From contig NZ_JACHXM010000010.1 in NCBI RefSeq assembly GCF_014192055.1, positions 62,001 through 126,000 of the forward strand: a stretch of DNA of 64,000 nucleotides, given 5' to 3'. A program made the position numbers and the translations under genes. Under the pieces are notes generated by a model, which was not told the origin of the DNA, made no database searches, and worked only from the letters and a program-made list of their open reading frames with translations. Origin of the DNA: Halomonas organivorans. Lineage in GTDB: Bacteria > Pseudomonadota > Gammaproteobacteria > Pseudomonadales > Halomonadaceae. Shown here piece by piece: positions 16,270 to 25,788 of the stretch. Positions within the stretch are counted from its first letter, which is position 1, and every line of letters begins with the position of its first letter.

Positions 16270-18321
16270 ATGTCGCCCTGGTTTCAGGCCTACCTGACAC
16301 CCAGCGGCCAGGCCGTTCGGTTTGCCGTCAAGGCGACCCTGGCCATGCTGCTGGCGCTCTACGTGGCCCTGTGGTGCGACCTGGAGCGCCCCTACTGGGC
16401 GCTGATCTCGGCAGCCTTCCTGCAGATCCGCCCGATGAGCGGCATGGTGGTCGAGAAGGGGTTGAGCCAGATCAGCGGCACCCTGGTCGGCTGCGGCGCC
16501 GGCATCGTCATCATGAGCCTGTTCGCCCAGGCGCCCATTCCGGCGCTGGCCAGCCTGACGCTGTGGATCATGCTGTGCACCTACGGCAGCTCGCTGCTGC
16601 GCAACAATGCCTCCTACGGCTGCATCATGGGGGCGGTCACGGCCATGCTGATCGTGGTGATCGGCGCCAGCCAGCCCGACGGCATCTTCGCCATCGCCGT
16701 GGCCCGCCTCTCGGAACTGGCCCTGGGCGCGGCCTGCGCGACCCTGGTCAGCGCGCTGCTGTGGCCGATCAAGGTCGGCCACCATCTGGGCCAGCAGGCC
16801 GACGAGGTCGTCAACCAGGCCTTTCGGCACGCCGCCCGCCGGCTGACCGATTCCTCCGATCTCGGCGAGTTGCAGAGCACCCTGACCGGCAGCCTCGAGC
16901 CGCTCACCCAGCTCGAGGGCGACAGCCAGGCCGCCCGCTACGAGGGGCCCGAGGGGCCGGGGCGGATCCGCGCCAGCCATGTGCTGACTCGCCGTACCCT
17001 GCGGCTGATGGCCACCCTGCATGCCCTGCAGCAGCTACTGCACCACTACGGCGAACGCCTGTCGCCGGAGATCCACGCGCTGGCCGGCGACATCGCCGAG
17101 GGCTTTCGCGACGCCGCCGAGGTCAGCGGCATCGCCCCGGCCCATCATCGCCTGCACGAGCTGCGCCACCGGGCCCTGTCGTGCCCCGACGAGGCGCTCT
17201 CCCCGCTCGAGCAGCGCTGCCTGCTGGGCATGCGCGAGGCGCTGGGCCATGCGCTGGTGATGCTCGATGCCCGCGACGCCATCACCCGCCCCGACGGCAA
17301 GCGGCTGCGCGGCGTGGCCCTGGCCTGGCATCGCGATCATCTGGTCGCCGGGCTCAATGCGCTGCGCGCCGGGCTCATCTTCACCGTGCTCGCCGCGTTC
17401 TGGCTGGCCACCGCCTGGAACAACGGCCAGGTGGCCATGCTGCTCGGCACCCTGTTCTCGGCCTTCTTCGCCAGCCGCGACAATCCGGTCATGATCTGCA
17501 TGATGTTCGCCAAGGGCATGCTGGCCGCGATCCCCAGCGCCTTCCTGTTCGGCCATGTGCTGCTGGCCCAGGCCAGCGGCTTCCCGATGCTGGCGATGAT
17601 CTTCCTGACACCGCTGTTCCTGGGCCTGCTGGGCGCGGCCAACCCGCGCCTGATGGGCTACTGCCTGGCCTTCACCATCGGCAACATCCTGCTGACCATG
17701 CCCGGCAACGGCATGGATTTCTCGTTCGACAGCTTCATCAACCGAGCCATCGCCGTGATGATCGGACTGGCCACGGTGGTAACGGGGTTCCGGCTGCTGC
17801 CCGGCTTCGGCTCCACCCTGCGCAAGCGGCGACTGGTCAGCGCCATCGTCGGCGACCTGCGCCGCCTCGCCGATCCCCCGATCCACGAAGCCGAAGCTCG
17901 CTTCGTCGGCGGCATGGCCGACCGCCTGCTGCACCTGGCCAAGCACGACGACGTGCTGCCCGAGGATCAGCGTCATCTGTTCACCCTGGGCCTGACCGGC
18001 CTGGATATCGGCTACGCCTGCCTGCAGCTACGCCGGCGTCTCGATGACCTGCCCGGCGACGACCTGCACCGCGCCAAGCGAGCCTTCTTCGCCGCCCTGG
18101 CCAGGGCCTATGCCGACAGCGCCCGGGGCCGACAGCCCGGCGATATTCACACTGCGGGCGAGTCACTGATCGAGGCCGCGCGCCGCCAACCCGGCTTGAC
18201 CGAGCGCCATCATGCCCTGCTCGCCGGGCTGCTGGAGCGCCTGGACCTGTCGCTTCAGCGCCAGGCGAAGCGGGCTCGCAGCTCGCGCGGCCTCGACGCC
18301 GCGAGCGCAGAAGTGGCCTGA
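16270..18321 (+). CDS. aaeB: FUSC-family inner-membrane efflux pump, AaeB-like
   Basis: This 683-residue protein has two hydrophobic blocks: residues 15-165, starting AVRFAVKATLAMLLALYVAL, and about 350-520. Each is followed by a soluble region, which is the standard FUSC/AaeB layout. The family phrase RPYWALISAAFLQIRPMSG is present. It starts 6 bp after the AaeA-like gene. The likely role is export of p-hydroxybenzoate-like aromatic acids. No AaeR-type LysR regulator is adjacent. Confidence 0.87.
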   Translation: MSPWFQAYLTPSGQAVRFAVKATLAMLLALYVALWCDLERPYWALISAAFLQIRPMSGMVVEKGLSQISGTLVGCGAGIVIMSLFAQAPIPALASLTLWIMLCTYGSSLLRNNASYGCIMGAVTAMLIVVIGASQPDGIFAIAVARLSELALGAACATLVSALLWPIKVGHHLGQQADEVVNQAFRHAARRLTDSSDLGELQSTLTGSLEPLTQLEGDSQAARYEGPEGPGRIRASHVLTRRTLRLMATLHALQQLLHHYGERLSPEIHALAGDIAEGFRDAAEVSGIAPAHHRLHELRHRALSCPDEALSPLEQRCLLGMREALGHALVMLDARDAITRPDGKRLRGVALAWHRDHLVAGLNALRAGLIFTVLAAFWLATAWNNGQVAMLLGTLFSAFFASRDNPVMICMMFAKGMLAAIPSAFLFGHVLLAQASGFPMLAMIFLTPLFLGLLGAANPRLMGYCLAFTIGNILLTMPGNGMDFSFDSFINRAIAVMIGLATVVTGFRLLPGFGSTLRKRRLVSAIVGDLRRLADPPIHEAEARFVGGMADRLLHLAKHDDVLPEDQRHLFTLGLTGLDIGYACLQLRRRLDDLPGDDLHRAKRAFFAALARAYADSARGRQPGDIHTAGESLIEAARRQPGLTERHHALLAGLLERLDLSLQRQAKRARSSRGLDAASAEVA

Positions 18322-18358
18322 TGCCGGCCGCCTCATTCATCTTCCAGGGAGGAGCGTC

Positions 18359-19234
18359 ATGTTCGCCGAACTCTTCGCCGTAATGGCGCCGGTCATCGCC
18401 GGCGCCGGTCTGGGCTTCGGCTGGGTTCGGCTCGGCCACGATTACCCGGTGGCCTTCGTCACCCGCCTGGTATTCAACATCGGCACCCCCTCGCTGGTGC
18501 TCGCCTCGCTGGCCAACGCCGAGATCGATGCCGGCAGCTTCGGCCGCACCATGCTGGCCACCGCCCTGGTGCTGATCGCCATGGGAGCGGCCACGCTGGT
18601 CACGGCCCGGCTGCTGAAGCGCGACTGGCGCGTGCTGCTGGCGCCGATGATGTACCCCAACACCGGCAACATGGGGCTGCCGGTGGTGCTCTATGCCTTC
18701 GGCGAGGCCGGGTTCGCGTTCGGCATCACCGTGATGGTCACGGTATCGCTGTTCCAGTTCACCCTGGGCACGATGATGACCAGCCGCGGCAATCCGCTGA
18801 AATCGCTGGCCAAGACACCGACGGTCTACGCCATCCTGATCGCCCTGGCGCTGCTGCTCAGCGATACCAGCCTGCCGCCCTGGCTGGCCAACAGCGTGGA
18901 GCTGATCTCGGGCTTCACCGTGCCGCTGATGCTGATCACCCTCGGCGTCTCGCTGGCCAACATCCAGGTCAGGAACCTGCGCTCCGGCCTCGGCTTCTGC
19001 CTGATGCGTCTGCCGCTGGCCGCGGGACTGGCCTGGGGCATCGGCGCCCTGCTGGCGCTGCCGCCCATGGCTCACGCCATCCTGGTGCTGCAGATGAGCA
19101 TGCCGGTGGCGGTGTTCAACTACCTGTTCGCCCAGAAGGCCCGCCGCGAGCCGGAGTACGTGGCGAGCCTGGTGTTCTGCTCGACCCTGCTCTCGCTGCT
19201 CTACCTGCCGGGGCTGCTGGCGCTGCTGATGTAG
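18359..19234 (+). CDS. AEC-family (auxin efflux carrier/malate permease) transporter
   Basis: This 291-residue protein has about ten hydrophobic segments in the two-fold AEC pattern. Recognisable phrases are VAFVTRLVFNIGTPSLVLASL, LLAPMMYPNTGNMGLPV and ELISGFTVPLMLITLGVSLA. GGGAGGAG precedes the ATG. It follows the AaeB-like gene by 37 bp in the same direction and may be co-transcribed. AEC carriers move organic acids, so it could add to the aromatic or organic acid efflux function. The substrate is not predictable. Confidence 0.83.
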   Translation: MFAELFAVMAPVIAGAGLGFGWVRLGHDYPVAFVTRLVFNIGTPSLVLASLANAEIDAGSFGRTMLATALVLIAMGAATLVTARLLKRDWRVLLAPMMYPNTGNMGLPVVLYAFGEAGFAFGITVMVTVSLFQFTLGTMMTSRGNPLKSLAKTPTVYAILIALALLLSDTSLPPWLANSVELISGFTVPLMLITLGVSLANIQVRNLRSGLGFCLMRLPLAAGLAWGIGALLALPPMAHAILVLQMSMPVAVFNYLFAQKARREPEYVASLVFCSTLLSLLYLPGLLALLM

Positions 19235-19301
19235 CGGCGGGACCGGCACGTCCGGGAGCGCTGCCTATACTGGAAAGCGCCATTTTCCACGGAGCCGGAA
19301 C

Positions 19302-20477
19302 ATGATTCCCTTCGCGAGACGCCTGGCTGCGGCGCTGCTGGGACTGCTGCTGATCGGCCAGGCCCAGGGCGCGCCGATTCCCCTCGACACCCGGAACCTG
19401 CCGCTGTGCCTGACCCGCATCGCCGGCGGGTTGGCCCACCCCTGGGGGCTGGCCCAGTTGCCCGACGGCCGCTTCCTGGTGAGCGAGCGAGTCGGCAGCC
19501 TGGCCCTGATCGACGGCGGCGAGATCACCCGGCTCGCCGGCCTGCCCGAGGTCTCGGCGCGCGGCCAGGGCGGGCTGCTCGACCTGGCCCTGCACCCCGG
19601 ATTCGGCCGCGACGCGCATGGCGACGGTGAACATGACTGGCTCTACTTTACCTGGAGCCGACCGGGACCGGGCGGCGATGCCACGGCGCTGTCGCGGGCC
19701 AGGCTCGGCGAGGCCCGACTGACCGATCTCGAGCATCTGTTCGTCCAGGACCGCTATTCCCGTCCCGGGCGCCACTACGGCTCACGGCTCGCCTGGTTGC
19801 CCGACGGCACCCTGCTGATGAGCGTCGGCGAGCGCGGCGTGACCCCGGAGCGCGCCCAGGACGGCGGCGATCACGCCGGCAGCATCCTGCGCCTGACCGA
19901 CAGCGGCGAGGTGCCCGCCGACAACCCCTTCGTCGACGACCCCGCAGTGCTCGACGAGATCTTCAGCCTCGGGCACCGCAACCCCCAGGGCCTGGTCGTC
20001 GCCGACGACGGCACGGCCTGGTCCACCGAGCACGGCCCGCGCACCGGCGACGAGCTCAACCGCCTCGTGCCCGGCGCCAACTACGGTTGGCCGGTGGTCA
20101 CTCGGGGCCGCGACTATGTCACCAACCTGCCTATCGGTCGCAACAGCGCCGCCGGCATGCGCGACCCCGTGTACCTGTTCACAGGCCGCTTCGCGCCCTC
20201 CGGGCTCGCCCAGGCCTCTTCACCGGCATTCGCGCCCTGGCGCGGCGACCTGCTGGCCGGCGGCCTGCGCAGCGAGGCCCTGCTGCGACTGCACCTCGAG
20301 GGCGATGCCGTGGTCGAGCAGGAGACGATTCTCCAGGGGGAAATCGGTCGTGTCCGTACCGTCCTGCAGGGCAACGACGGGATGATCTACTTGCTGGACG
20401 ACGATGCGAGCGGTAGCCTCTGGCGCCTGTCGCCGGCCGCCGACACCAGCGGAACGGCCGCACAATGTGCCGAATGA
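19302..20477 (+). CDS. PQQ-dependent soluble aldose sugar dehydrogenase-like protein
   Basis: This exported 391-residue protein has a signal peptide (AAALLGLLLIGQAQG) and a six-bladed GSDH beta-propeller. Family phrases are LAHPWGLAQLPDGRFLV, GQGGLLDLALHPGF, FSLGHRNPQGL and STEHGPRTGDELNRL. The RHYGSRLAW histidine region matches the active-site region of Asd/YliI-type PQQ sugar dehydrogenases. It would oxidise aldoses in the periplasm. No PQQ synthesis genes are in the window. The gene stands alone, 67 bp after the AEC gene. Confidence 0.82.
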   Translation: MIPFARRLAAALLGLLLIGQAQGAPIPLDTRNLPLCLTRIAGGLAHPWGLAQLPDGRFLVSERVGSLALIDGGEITRLAGLPEVSARGQGGLLDLALHPGFGRDAHGDGEHDWLYFTWSRPGPGGDATALSRARLGEARLTDLEHLFVQDRYSRPGRHYGSRLAWLPDGTLLMSVGERGVTPERAQDGGDHAGSILRLTDSGEVPADNPFVDDPAVLDEIFSLGHRNPQGLVVADDGTAWSTEHGPRTGDELNRLVPGANYGWPVVTRGRDYVTNLPIGRNSAAGMRDPVYLFTGRFAPSGLAQASSPAFAPWRGDLLAGGLRSEALLRLHLEGDAVVEQETILQGEIGRVRTVLQGNDGMIYLLDDDASGSLWRLSPAADTSGTAAQCAE

Positions 20478-20504
20478 GTCCCGTTCGACGACATTCGGCG
20501 CAAT

Positions 20505-20520
20505 TTGAATGACCATTCAA
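20505..20520. promoter_or_regulatory. Inverted repeat upstream of second ProU operon (BetI-like operator?)
   Basis: A perfect 7-2-7 inverted repeat, TTGAATG-AC-CATTCAA, lies 136-151 bp upstream of the proV start. BetI, the TetR-type choline sensor, is known to bind operators of similar 7-2-7 build in pseudomonads. A BetI-like site before a glycine betaine importer fits that logic. The assignment is inference from symmetry and context. Confidence 0.5.
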
Positions 20521-20655
20521 TAAACGCTAGGGTATGGCGCTTCGATTCGCGTCAACGCAGCCGGCTGGCATGCTGGAGCGACGCCCCATCCCGACAACCC
20601 ATTCCCGGCCCGCCTCCTGCGGTAGCGAGGCCGGGCGCCGACCAAGGCATCGCCA

Positions 20656-21858
20656 ATGAGTGACAACCGAAACGTCAAGATTCGGGTCCGCAATCTCAGC
20701 AAGGTCTTCGGCAGCCAGCCGAAGAAGGCGCTGGAACTGCGCGACCAGGGACTGAAGCGCCCCGAGATCCTCGACAAGACCGGCCAGACCCTGGGCCTTT
20801 CCAACATCGACTTCGATGTCTACGAAGGGGAGCTGCTGGTCATCATGGGGCTCTCGGGCTCCGGCAAGTCGACCCTGATCCGCTGCCTCAATCGGCTGAT
20901 CGAGCCCACCGAAGGCGAGATCGTCATCGACGGGCAAAACATCCCGAGCCTCAAGGAGAAGGAGCTGCTGGAGTGCCGCCGCCGCCACTTCTCCATGGTG
21001 TTCCAGAACTTCGCCCTCTTCCCCCACCGCACCGTTCAGGAGAACGCCGAGTTCGGCCTGGAGATCCGCGGCGTCGACGCCGCCGAGCGCCGTGAAACCG
21101 CCCGCAATGCGCTCAAGCAGGTCGGCCTGGACGGCTGGGAAAATGCCCTGCCCCGCCAGCTGTCCGGCGGCATGCAGCAGCGCGTCGGCCTGGCCCGTGC
21201 GCTGGCCAACGACGCCAGCGTGCTGCTGATGGACGAGGCCTTCTCGGCCCTTGATCCGCTGATTCGCGGCGACATGCAGCAGGAGCTGCTGCAGCTCCAG
21301 CACCGCATGAAGAAGACCACCGTCTTCATCACCCACGACCTCGACGAGGCCCTGAGCATCGGCGACCGCATCGTGCTGCTCAAGGACGGCGAGGTGGTGC
21401 AGATCGGCACCCCCGAGGAGATCCTCACCAAGCCCGCCGACGACTACGTGCGGCGTTTCATCGAGGGCGTCGACAAGTCACGCATCCTCAGCGCCGAGAG
21501 CGCCATGCGCAAGGTGCGCTCCACCGTGCGCGACACCGACGGCCCGCGCACCGCGCTGCGCAAGATGCGCGACCATACCCTCGACTCCATCTACATCCTC
21601 GACCGTGACCGCCGCCTGATCGGCCTGATCGACGCCGACGCCGCCAGCCAGGCGCTGGAGGACGGCAAGGAGACCGTCACCGAGGTGATGACCCAGGACT
21701 TCCGCAAGGTCACTCGCGACGAACCGCTGCACAACCTGTTCGCCATGTTCAGCGAGAACCGTTTCCCCATCGCCGTGGTGGACGACGACCAGGTCCTGCA
21801 GGGCGTGGTCGTGAAAGGCGCCGTCCTCGACGAACTCGCACAGGCAGGAGATCACTGA
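20656..21858 (+). CDS. proV: Glycine betaine ABC transporter ATP-binding protein (second ProV)
   Basis: This 400-residue ATPase has the ProV N-terminus (VRNLSKVFGSQPKKALEL, matching classical E. coli ProV wording), Walker A GLSGSGKSTLIRCLNRLIEP, signature LSGGMQQRVGLAR and Walker B VLLMDEAFSALDPLIRGDMQ. A C-terminal CBS pair follows (DSIYILDRDRRLIGLI and FPIAVVDDDQVLQGV). Note DEA instead of DEP after Walker B, which is common in ProV. The stop overlaps the start of the permease gene (TGATG). Confidence 0.92.
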   Translation: MSDNRNVKIRVRNLSKVFGSQPKKALELRDQGLKRPEILDKTGQTLGLSNIDFDVYEGELLVIMGLSGSGKSTLIRCLNRLIEPTEGEIVIDGQNIPSLKEKELLECRRRHFSMVFQNFALFPHRTVQENAEFGLEIRGVDAAERRETARNALKQVGLDGWENALPRQLSGGMQQRVGLARALANDASVLLMDEAFSALDPLIRGDMQQELLQLQHRMKKTTVFITHDLDEALSIGDRIVLLKDGEVVQIGTPEEILTKPADDYVRRFIEGVDKSRILSAESAMRKVRSTVRDTDGPRTALRKMRDHTLDSIYILDRDRRLIGLIDADAASQALEDGKETVTEVMTQDFRKVTRDEPLHNLFAMFSENRFPIAVVDDDQVLQGVVVKGAVLDELAQAGDH

Positions 21859-22697
21859 TGGCTATCGACTTTCCGCGCATCCCGCTGGGCGACTGGATCG
21901 AAGGCGGCCTGAACTGGCTGACCACCGAATACTCCGGCGTGACCCGCGGCATCTCGCGCATCACCCAGACCGGCATCGATGGCCTCAACGATGCCCTGAT
22001 GTGGCTGCCCGACTGGTCGCTGCTGGTGATCATCGTCGGCCTGTGCTGGTGGCTGGCCAACGTGCGTCTGGCCATCGGCGCCGTCGCCGGCCTGGCACTG
22101 ATCTGGGACCTGGGGCTCTGGGATCCGATGATCGAGACCCTGACCCTGGTGGTGATCGCCACCCTGGTGGCGGTGGTCATCGCCCTGCCGGTAGGCATCG
22201 CCGCCGCCCTCTCCGAGCGGCTCTACAAGACGATCATGCCGATACTGGATTTCATGCAGACCATGCCGGCCTTCGTCTACCTGATCCCGGCCATTCCCTT
22301 CTTCGGCATCGGCTCGGTGTCGGCGATCTTCGCCACCGTGATCTTCTCCATGCCGCCGGCGATCCGCTTCACCACCCTGGGCATCCGCCAGGTGCCCACC
22401 GAGCTGGTCGAGGCCGCCGACGCCTACGGCGCCACCCGCGGCCAGAAGCTGTTCAAGGTCCAGCTGCCGCTGTCGCTGCCGACCGTGATGGCCGGCATCA
22501 ACCAGACCATCATGCTGGCACTGTCGATGGTGGTGATCGCCGCCATGATCGGCGCCGACGGCCTGGGTAGCGAGGTATGGCGCGCCATCCAACGCCTGCG
22601 CCCGGGCGACGGCTTCGAGGCCGGCATCGCCGTGGTAATCCTGGCCATGCTGCTCGACCGTCTGACCCAGTCGCTGCGCAAGAAAGGCAAGGCCTGA
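21858..22697 (+). CDS. proW: Glycine betaine ABC transporter permease (second ProW)
   Basis: This 279-residue permease has the binding-protein-dependent transport fold: LDFMQTMPAFVYLIPAIPFFGIG and FKVQLPLSLPTVMAGINQTIMLAL carry the ATPase-docking region. It starts inside the proV stop codon, so the two are translationally coupled. It is shorter than the paralogue at 12720-13649, which has an extended basic C-terminus. Confidence 0.92.
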   Translation: MAIDFPRIPLGDWIEGGLNWLTTEYSGVTRGISRITQTGIDGLNDALMWLPDWSLLVIIVGLCWWLANVRLAIGAVAGLALIWDLGLWDPMIETLTLVVIATLVAVVIALPVGIAAALSERLYKTIMPILDFMQTMPAFVYLIPAIPFFGIGSVSAIFATVIFSMPPAIRFTTLGIRQVPTELVEAADAYGATRGQKLFKVQLPLSLPTVMAGINQTIMLALSMVVIAAMIGADGLGSEVWRAIQRLRPGDGFEAGIAVVILAMLLDRLTQSLRKKGKA

Positions 22698-22779
22698 CAC
22701 CCGCGTGAGCGAGCCGCCGGTTGCATCCGGCGGTTCGTCCCTGCATCCTCAGACCGCACATCTAATAAAGGCACGTCCA

Positions 22780-23643
22780 ATGATCAAGCAACCGATGCGT
22801 CTCGCCGGCCTGGCCATGATCGCCGGCGCCAGCCTCTCCGCGGCGACCGCCCAGGCCCAGGACAAGGGAACTGTCCACCTGGCCTACGTCGAGTGGTCGT
22901 CCACCGTGGCGTCCACCAACGTGATGCGCGCCGTGCTGGAACAAGCCGGCTACGACGTCGAGGTCTCCTCGCTGTCCGCGGCCGCCATGTGGCAGTCCGT
23001 GGCCACCGGTGACACCGATGCCTTCCTGGCCGGGTGGCTGCCGACCACCCACGAGGACTACTACGCACGCCTCAAGGACCAGCTGGTCGACACCGGCGTC
23101 AACCTGGACGGCACCAAGCTTGGCCTGGTGGTACCGGCCTACAGCGAGGCCAACTCCATCGCCGACCTGAACGAGCATGCCGAGGACTTCGACGGCAAGC
23201 TCACCGGCATCGATCCGGGCGCCGGGATCATGCGCCTGACCGACAAGGTCATCGACGAGTACGACCTCGACCTCGACCTGCAGAGCGGCAGCGGCGCCAC
23301 CATGACCGCGGCCCTCAAGAGCGCCATCGACAACCACGAGGACATCGCGGTGACCGGCTGGACGCCGCACTGGATGTTCGCTCGCTGGGACCTCAAGTAC
23401 CTGGAGGATCCCAAGAACGTCTACGGCGGCGCCGAGCAGATCCACACCATCGTGCGCCAGGGTCTCGAGGAAGACATGCCGGAGGCCTACGCCATCCTGG
23501 ATGCCTTCCAGTGGACCGCCGAGGACATGGGCGAAGTCATGCTCATGAACCAGGAGGAAGACTCCGACCCCTACGAGAATGCCAAGCAGTGGGTCGAAGA
23601 GCATCAGGACATGGTCCAGGAGTGGCTGCCGGAAGCCTCCTGA
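22780..23643 (+). CDS. proX: Glycine betaine ABC transporter substrate-binding protein (second ProX)
   Basis: This 287-residue periplasmic binding protein has a signal peptide (LAGLAMIAGASLSAATAQAQ) and an OpuAC domain. Aromatic-cage phrases are LAYVEWSSTVAS, DAFLAGWLPTTHEDYY and AVTGWTPHWMFARWDLKYL. The ATG at 22780 is chosen because the signal peptide begins there and AAAGG lies upstream. It is 82 bp after proW and is followed by a strong terminator. It is clearly different in sequence from the ProX at 11635-12678, so the two systems may prefer different solutes or concentrations. Confidence 0.9.
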   Translation: MIKQPMRLAGLAMIAGASLSAATAQAQDKGTVHLAYVEWSSTVASTNVMRAVLEQAGYDVEVSSLSAAAMWQSVATGDTDAFLAGWLPTTHEDYYARLKDQLVDTGVNLDGTKLGLVVPAYSEANSIADLNEHAEDFDGKLTGIDPGAGIMRLTDKVIDEYDLDLDLQSGSGATMTAALKSAIDNHEDIAVTGWTPHWMFARWDLKYLEDPKNVYGGAEQIHTIVRQGLEEDMPEAYAILDAFQWTAEDMGEVMLMNQEEDSDPYENAKQWVEEHQDMVQEWLPEAS

Positions 23644-23671
23644 GGCTTTCCGACGACCTTCCGGTCGCATG

Positions 23672-23705
23672 AAAGGGGGAGATGCCTGACGGCATCTCCC
23701 CCTTT
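23672..23705 (+). terminator. Terminator of the second ProU operon
   Basis: A perfect 15-bp stem (AAAGGGGGAGATGCC / GGCATCTCCCCCTTT) has a TGAC loop. It lies 28 bp after the ProX stop. The A-run and T-run flanks make it potentially bidirectional, which suits the convergent LysR gene to its right. Confidence 0.88.
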
Positions 23706-23783
23706 ATCGTTTCGTTTGCCCGCCGACGGCCGGCGCGTCCCTCCTACGTCGGGCCGACGCAGTGCGTGTGCTGGACGATGGCA

Positions 23784-24704
23784 TCAGCGCGGAAACCCGT
23801 CTTCCGCCAGGCGTTCGCCGAGCCATGCCAGCAACGCACGAGTCGCGGCTCGCCGCGATGCACCCCGACGGGTATAAATGGCGATGGCATCCTTCTGCGG
23901 CAGGCTTTCCACGACCGGCCGAACCAGTTCGCCACTGTCGATGAGGTGCTGCGTGGTACGCCGCCAGCCAAGGGCGATCCCCTGTCCGGCGACCGCCGCT
24001 TGCAGCAACAGCGGATAGCTGTCGAAGTCTACGCCCTTGCCGAGCACGAGGTCGCCGCACCCCACGGCTCGCAACCAATCCGGCCATTCCAGCCAGTCCG
24101 CCGGCTCGACCCGATAGTGCAACAGCCGGTGGTCCGGCAGGTCATCGAGATGCAAAGAGCCTGCCGGTCCTTCCAGATAGGCGGGACTGCAGACGGGAAA
24201 GATCTCGTCCGCGGCCGTCAATGCCAGTTGATGGGTGCCACTGGGGCGTCCGCTGGTCTGCAGGGCGACGTCGAAGGGCTCGCCGAATTCCGTGATCGGA
24301 CGCGTCGATGTCGCCAGCTTGATATCCAGCTCGGGGTGGCGCCGGTTGAAATCATCCAGACGCGGCATGAGCCAATAGAAGGCTTCGCACAGCTGGCAGA
24401 ACAACACCACCTGCGTATCGCGGATATCGCCTCTCAGAACGCGCGCATCGGTGGCGATGCTGTCCAGGGCCTGCGATACCGTTCGGCCGAACTCGCGCCC
24501 TTCGCGGGTCAGGAAGACACGGCGGTGGCGTCGCTCGAAGAGCGTTACACCCAGGTCCTCTTCCAGCAGGCGTATCTGACGGCTTATCGCCGCCTGGGTC
24601 AGGTGAAGCTCGGCCGCGGCACGCGTGAAGCTCTCGAGTCTCGCGGCGGCCTCGAAAGGGCGTAGCGTCGCGAGCGGGGGCAGAGGCCTGGTGGGCGAAT
24701 CCAT
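23784..24704 (-). CDS. LysR-family regulator, GcvA-like
   Basis: This 306-residue regulator begins with the GcvA-type phrase PLATLRPFEAAARLESFTRA, then AAAELHLTQAAISRQIRLLE, the helix-turn-helix. The substrate-binding part holds FDVALQTSGRPSG and AAVAGQGIALGWR, both typical of GcvA-like proteins. AAGGGAG precedes the ATG. It is divergent from the EamA transporter gene with a 94-bp gap, the usual layout for a regulator of an exporter. Confidence 0.87.
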   Translation of the reverse strand: MDSPTRPLPPLATLRPFEAAARLESFTRAAAELHLTQAAISRQIRLLEEDLGVTLFERRHRRVFLTREGREFGRTVSQALDSIATDARVLRGDIRDTQVVLFCQLCEAFYWLMPRLDDFNRRHPELDIKLATSTRPITEFGEPFDVALQTSGRPSGTHQLALTAADEIFPVCSPAYLEGPAGSLHLDDLPDHRLLHYRVEPADWLEWPDWLRAVGCGDLVLGKGVDFDSYPLLLQAAVAGQGIALGWRRTTQHLIDSGELVRPVVESLPQKDAIAIYTRRGASRRAATRALLAWLGERLAEDGFPR

Positions 24705-24798
24705 AACGCTCCCTTATGTGCAAGGGCCGAGAAATCGTTTGAGGGCCTGACCGGGAAATCGGCACTCTCCTTGTCGAACACCAGCAGGAGAGCCCGTG

Positions 24799-25731
24799 AT
24801 GACCGCAGATGATGCGCATGAAGACAACACATCCCGAGGCGTGGCCTTGATCGTGGGAGCCGTCTTCCTTCTCGCCCTGGCCGACGCTCTGGTCAAGTAT
24901 CTAAGCGCAAGCATCACCCTGTGGCAACTCTATGTCCTTGCCTCGTCGGTATCCTTGCCCACCCTGGCGGGGCTGATCATTGCCCAGCGAAAAACACGCC
25001 CACTATCCCCCACATCATGGCGCTGGGTCGGCATCAGGAGCCTGCTGCTGTTGCTGATGTGGGTGGCCTACTATATGGCCCTGCCCTTGATACCGCTGTC
25101 CGTGGCGGCCGTCGCCATTTACACGACGCCGCTGTTCATCGCCATCCTGGCCTCCATGGGCGCCCGAGAGCCCCTCTCTCCCATCATATGGGGCGGCATC
25201 CTGTGCGGCTTCATCGGGGTCGTGGTAGTGCTCCGCCCCACCGGCGACGCCTACACACCCGCGACACTACTGCCGGTCATGGCGGCAGTGCTGTATGCCC
25301 TGGCAATGGTGGCGACGAGACGCTACTGCCAGAAGGAACATCCGCTGACGCTGGCACTGGGCCTGAACCTGGCCTTCCTGGTGGCCGGTGGCGGCGTCAG
25401 CATCCTGCTCGCCTTCACCGACACCTCATCCCTCGCCGAGCAGTCGCCCTTCCTGTTTGCCTCCTGGCAGCCCATCGGGCGCGATGAACTCATCATCATC
25501 GTCGCCTACGCCTTGTTGATGGTGGCCGTGAACACCAGCGTCGCGAAGGCCTACCAGGTCGCCCCCTCCGCGCTGATCGGCACCTTCGACTACGCCTACC
25601 TGCTGTTTGTCAGCCTCTGGGGCTACCTGCTGTTCCATGAGGTCCCCGACGCAATGACCTGGCTGGGCATGAGTCTGATCCTCGCATCGGGCCTGCTGGT
25701 GCTGAGGCGCCAGCGCCGGCCATCACGATGA
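24799..25731 (+). CDS. DMT-superfamily (EamA) transporter
   Basis: This 310-residue protein has ten predicted transmembrane helices in two EamA repeats. The first repeat includes ALADALVKYLSASITLWQLYVL, and the end of the second includes MTWLGMSLILASGLLVLRRQ. The ATG at 24799 and the adjacent GTG at 24796 are both possible starts, with AGGAG upstream at 24786-24790. It is transcribed divergently from the GcvA-like LysR gene, which probably controls it. The substrate (amino acid, metabolite or drug) cannot be told. Confidence 0.85.
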   Translation: MTADDAHEDNTSRGVALIVGAVFLLALADALVKYLSASITLWQLYVLASSVSLPTLAGLIIAQRKTRPLSPTSWRWVGIRSLLLLLMWVAYYMALPLIPLSVAAVAIYTTPLFIAILASMGAREPLSPIIWGGILCGFIGVVVVLRPTGDAYTPATLLPVMAAVLYALAMVATRRYCQKEHPLTLALGLNLAFLVAGGGVSILLAFTDTSSLAEQSPFLFASWQPIGRDELIIIVAYALLMVAVNTSVAKAYQVAPSALIGTFDYAYLLFVSLWGYLLFHEVPDAMTWLGMSLILASGLLVLRRQRRPSR

Positions 25732-25788
25732 AGGGAATACATCCCGCTGCGGCAGAGCCTCGGCGCCCAATCCCCCGAGGCATGTTCG

